From: DATFYI01 sp035315125
GTDB taxonomy: Bacteria; Chloroflexota; Anaerolineae; Anaerolineales; Anaerolineaceae
DNA length: 8,991 nucleotides
Assembly (NCBI GenBank): GCA_035315125.1
Contig: DATFYI010000090.1
Coordinates: 1-8,991, forward strand
Direction: 5' to 3'
The stretch's first letter is position 1, and every line of letters begins with the position of its first letter. Position numbers and translations under genes: made by a program. This document shows, in pieces, positions 6,998 through 8,991 of this stretch. Below the pieces are notes generated by a model, which was given only the letters and a program-made list of their open reading frames with translations, was not told the origin of the DNA and made no database searches.

Positions 6998-7014
6998 GGC
7001 ACACCTCCACTTAA

Positions 7015-7043
7015 ATTATAAGTCAATCCTGGTAGATTCTAAG
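7015..7043 (-). promoter_or_regulatory. Possible weak promoter before the alpha/beta hydrolase
   Basis: A perfect TATAAT reads on the minus strand at 7020-7015. With a 17-base spacer the -35 position would be CTTAGA (7043-7038), only 3 of 6 matches to consensus. The predicted start would fall within the ribosome-binding site near 7008, leaving almost no leader. The hydrolase may instead be read through from the adaptor gene, 60 bases upstream. Confidence 0.25.
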
Positions 7044-7057
7044 CAGTGTACCGGAGA

Positions 7058-8263
7058 CTATTGGAAGTTGACCGAAGCCGTCATATTCCAGAGTAATCGC
7101 GGGTCCTGCTTATCAAGTTTTATTGTAACTGTATAAGTAATATCACCCTGTTTATTGACGCCGAATTGATTGATTTTGTCTACCGTTCCGTTTAATGTCA
7201 GGTCAGGAATGGCGTCGAAAGTAATCTGGCAACGAGATCCGATTTTAATATTGACCACATTGAGCTCGGTCAGATCGGTCGTTTTGACCTCATAATCTGA
7301 TAAATCAGCGATGGTTACAGGCGCTGGAGCAGCCGGAGAAACAAACTCGCCGACCTTTAAACTATTCGAGACCACCGTTCCATCAAAGGGCGCCCTTAGA
7401 TCCAGGTCAGTCAGCGCATTTTGGGCGGCAGCCAACTGGGCCTGGGCATTGGTTACCGAGGCGGTCGCCAGCGCCAGTTGATCGGTATCCGGACCATTCT
7501 GCACCTTATCCAGGGCACGATTGGCCGCATCCAGGTTAGCCTGGGCGACCTCAACCTGGGCTTCGGCCTGGTTTACATCCAAAGTATTCGGTAGGCCCAA
7601 TAGATAATTCAGGTTATATAAAGCTTTATCCCGCGCCAGTTGAGCATTGGAGAGGGCAGCCAGCGCCATATTTCGGATGACATCATCTTCCGCCCGGTCG
7701 GCGACAGAGCTGTAGTTGTCTTGAGCGGTTTGAAGATTATTCACGGCAAGCTCATAGGTTGCCCGTGCATTGTTCAAGCTATAGTCGTTGACAGGTTTAT
7801 AGTCTTTACGGTTCAAATTTTTTTTAGCATCGTCTAAGGCTTTGGCAGTATTCGCAACGGCCTGCTCAGCATTTGCTTTGGCGACGTCTGCATTTTTATT
7901 AAGATTATCGAGGTTCTGTTGAGCAGAAATCAGCGCCAGTTGAGCCCCTGTCACGGCAGCTTGTGCAGCTTCTTTCCCGTCCAAACTGGCAATCAGGTCA
8001 TTCGCCTTAACCTGGGCTCCTTCAGGAACCATGATCTGGCTTATAACCCCCGTTCCTAAAAAGGTTATATCTACATTATTAACCGGTACAACCGAGCCTT
8101 GTGAAACCGTCAATCCCCCGCTTTTGACCGGCGGCAGGACGGTTGCAGTCGGAATTGGCGCCGACAGGATTTCGGCCTGGGCTTTTGGCGCACAGCCCAC
8201 CAGGGCGGCTGCCGTATTGATGACCAATAAGAATGAGATAGTTATCACTGAAAGACGCTTCAT
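7058..8263 (-). CDS. Lipoprotein HlyD/RND-type efflux adaptor (membrane fusion protein)
   Basis: This 401-residue protein begins with a lipoprotein signal: basic MKR, a hydrophobic stretch, then lipobox LVGC with Cys24 as the predicted lipidated residue. A Pro/Thr-rich linker follows (about 34-47). The first half of the barrel-sandwich (lipoyl) domain has GTGVISQIMVPEGAQVKANDLIASLD (70-95). A long Ala/Gln/Asn-rich helical hairpin spans about 97-285. The second lipoyl half has DLRAPFDGTVVSNSLKVGEFV (288-308), and a beta-barrel domain runs to the end, closing with NMTASVNF. Such adaptors link MacB-type ABC exporters to envelope partners; in a cell without an outer membrane they remain lipid-anchored outside. 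GGAGGG (8274-8269), five bases upstream, supports ATG 8263. The FtsX-type permease gene lies just upstream, so the two probably act together. The common LxPGM of the last strand is LLWNM here. Confidence 0.92.
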   Translation of the reverse strand: MKRLSVITISFLLVINTAAALVGCAPKAQAEILSAPIPTATVLPPVKSGGLTVSQGSVVPVNNVDITFLGTGVISQIMVPEGAQVKANDLIASLDGKEAAQAAVTGAQLALISAQQNLDNLNKNADVAKANAEQAVANTAKALDDAKKNLNRKDYKPVNDYSLNNARATYELAVNNLQTAQDNYSSVADRAEDDVIRNMALAALSNAQLARDKALYNLNYLLGLPNTLDVNQAEAQVEVAQANLDAANRALDKVQNGPDTDQLALATASVTNAQAQLAAAQNALTDLDLRAPFDGTVVSNSLKVGEFVSPAAPAPVTIADLSDYEVKTTDLTELNVVNIKIGSRCQITFDAIPDLTLNGTVDKINQFGVNKQGDITYTVTIKLDKQDPRLLWNMTASVNFQ

Positions 8264-8350
8264 TTAAACCCTCCGATGATAAATCCTGCCAAAAATAAGA
8301 TTGGTATCTTTATATCTGGATGACCTTTTACCCACCCATCAATTTACTCG

Positions 8351-8991
8351 TTACTCGTAAGCCAGTACATCTCGGACCGTAAGCCGGGCTGCATCCTGGG
8401 CTGGCATTAACGTCGCCAGAATGGATAAAATCACTACCACCAACAACCAGATTATAGCCCCACTTATAGAATATGAATACGATAATGGGGATTGGATTAA
8501 ACCATTCCCTATCAGATTGCTTAGCGCTTTGCTCAAGGGAAATGATAACAGCAAACCGAAAAACCAGCTCATAATTCCGATTAACAAACCTTCACCGATA
8601 AATATCTGTAGAATTGCAGCATGAGAGGCCCCAATCGCTCGCATTACCCCGATTTCACGGGTCCTTTCCAGTACATTGATACTCATCAAGCCGGTCAGCC
8701 CCAGGCTGCCCACTGCCGCAATCAGAATTGCCATGGCCATAACCAGGGTAACCAGGATCGTGATCAAGTTGTTATTGGATTCCAAAAGCGACCAGGTCGG
8801 TATGGCGGAACTGACCTGGATACCAACTTTGTTGAAATGGTCGGATAACGCCTGGGTGATCTGGGATTGAGAGGTTTTATCGTGCCGGGTCATGGTTACG
8901 ACCAGGATTTGGGCGCGGTCCACATCGTTCAGCACCCGTGTAAAATAAGAATAATTGGCATAAGTAACCGGTGTTCCACCGGCTACTATAG
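8351..8991 (-). CDS. MacB-like ABC transporter permease, FtsX domain (N-terminus outside window)
   Basis: The frame is open to the window edge, giving about 213 visible codons ending at TAA (8353-8351). A GTG at 8935 is internal, since the upstream codons (IVAGGTPVTYANYSYFTR) continue the protein. The visible part starts in the extracytoplasmic domain and runs into a C-terminal FtsX domain. That domain has a first span (about LITILVTLVMAMAILIAAVGS), the hallmark ERTREIGVMRAIGAS cytoplasmic coupling loop, then two further spans, and ends with AARLTVRDVLAYE, the usual MacB/LolC-style terminus. It is probably the membrane subunit of an ABC exporter working with the lipoprotein adaptor, whose start is 87 bases downstream. 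The partner ATPase is not in the window, and the usual adaptor-first order is reversed here. Confidence 0.9.
   Translation of the reverse strand, partial: IVAGGTPVTYANYSYFTRVLNDVDRAQILVVTMTRHDKTSQSQITQALSDHFNKVGIQVSSAIPTWSLLESNNNLITILVTLVMAMAILIAAVGSLGLTGLMSINVLERTREIGVMRAIGASHAAILQIFIGEGLLIGIMSWFFGLLLSFPLSKALSNLIGNGLIQSPLSYSYSISGAIIWLLVVVILSILATLMPAQDAARLTVRDVLAYE

Noticed and set aside
7471..7945. Repeated GCGCCAGTTGA words in the adaptor gene (7471-7481, 7633-7645, 7933-7945)
   Set aside because: The copies are all in the same frame and encode QLA-type helix segments of the coiled-coil hairpin. They are codon-level recurrence in a low-complexity helix, not a DNA repeat element.
8264..8350. 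TATAAA-like sequence between the permease and adaptor genes as a promoter
   Set aside because: No acceptable -35 element lies at 16-18 bases, the stretch is AT-rich, and the gene pair plausibly shares a transcript.

Overview
The window is densely coding, moderate-GC bacterial DNA. Several traits suggest a member of the Chloroflexota, probably Anaerolineae-like: a CbxX-type AAA+ ATPase, a lipoprotein HlyD-type adaptor beside a MacB/FtsX-type permease, and lineage-style helical-repeat and SPFH proteins. This placement is inference from gene content; no rRNA or other phylogenetic marker is present. No tRNA, rRNA, CRISPR array, insertion sequence or phage gene was seen, and no gap between genes exceeds 100 bases.

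Layout. On the + strand, bases 1-852 are the 3' part of an AAA+ ATPase of the CbxX/CfqX (SpoVK-like) family. It is followed directly by a 10-TM EamA/DMT-type transporter (858-1814), whose Shine-Dalgarno sequence overlaps the ATPase stop codon and lies in a small hairpin. A terminator-like hairpin (1833-1862) separates this pair from convergent minus-strand genes.

Everything from 1848 to 8991 is on the minus strand. In transcription order (right to left) it holds: the C-terminal part of a MacB-like FtsX permease (8991-8351); a lipoprotein HlyD/MFP-type efflux adaptor (8263-7058); a membrane-anchored alpha/beta hydrolase (6997-5954); and a tight three-gene cassette. The cassette encodes a membrane SPFH-like protein (about 5823-4156), a second membrane SPFH/Band-7 protein (4148-2847) and a soluble protein with an internal tandem duplication (2843-1848). 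A near-consensus sigma-70-type promoter (TTGACA-18-TATACT) lies immediately upstream of the cassette. Spacings of 7 and 3 bases, with no clear ribosome-binding site for the second and third genes, point to translational coupling.

How the genes may work together. The permease and adaptor probably belong to one ABC-type export system whose ATPase would lie outside the window. The two SPFH proteins share a distinctive post-domain signature (K-x-R-L-D-x-W-x-A-x-W, then an Ala/Arg/Gln-rich helix). They are probably paralogues forming a hetero-oligomeric membrane scaffold, by analogy with HflK/HflC, and the duplicated helical-repeat protein is a candidate cytosolic partner. This cassette is the most interesting part of the window; its function cannot be read from sequence alone.
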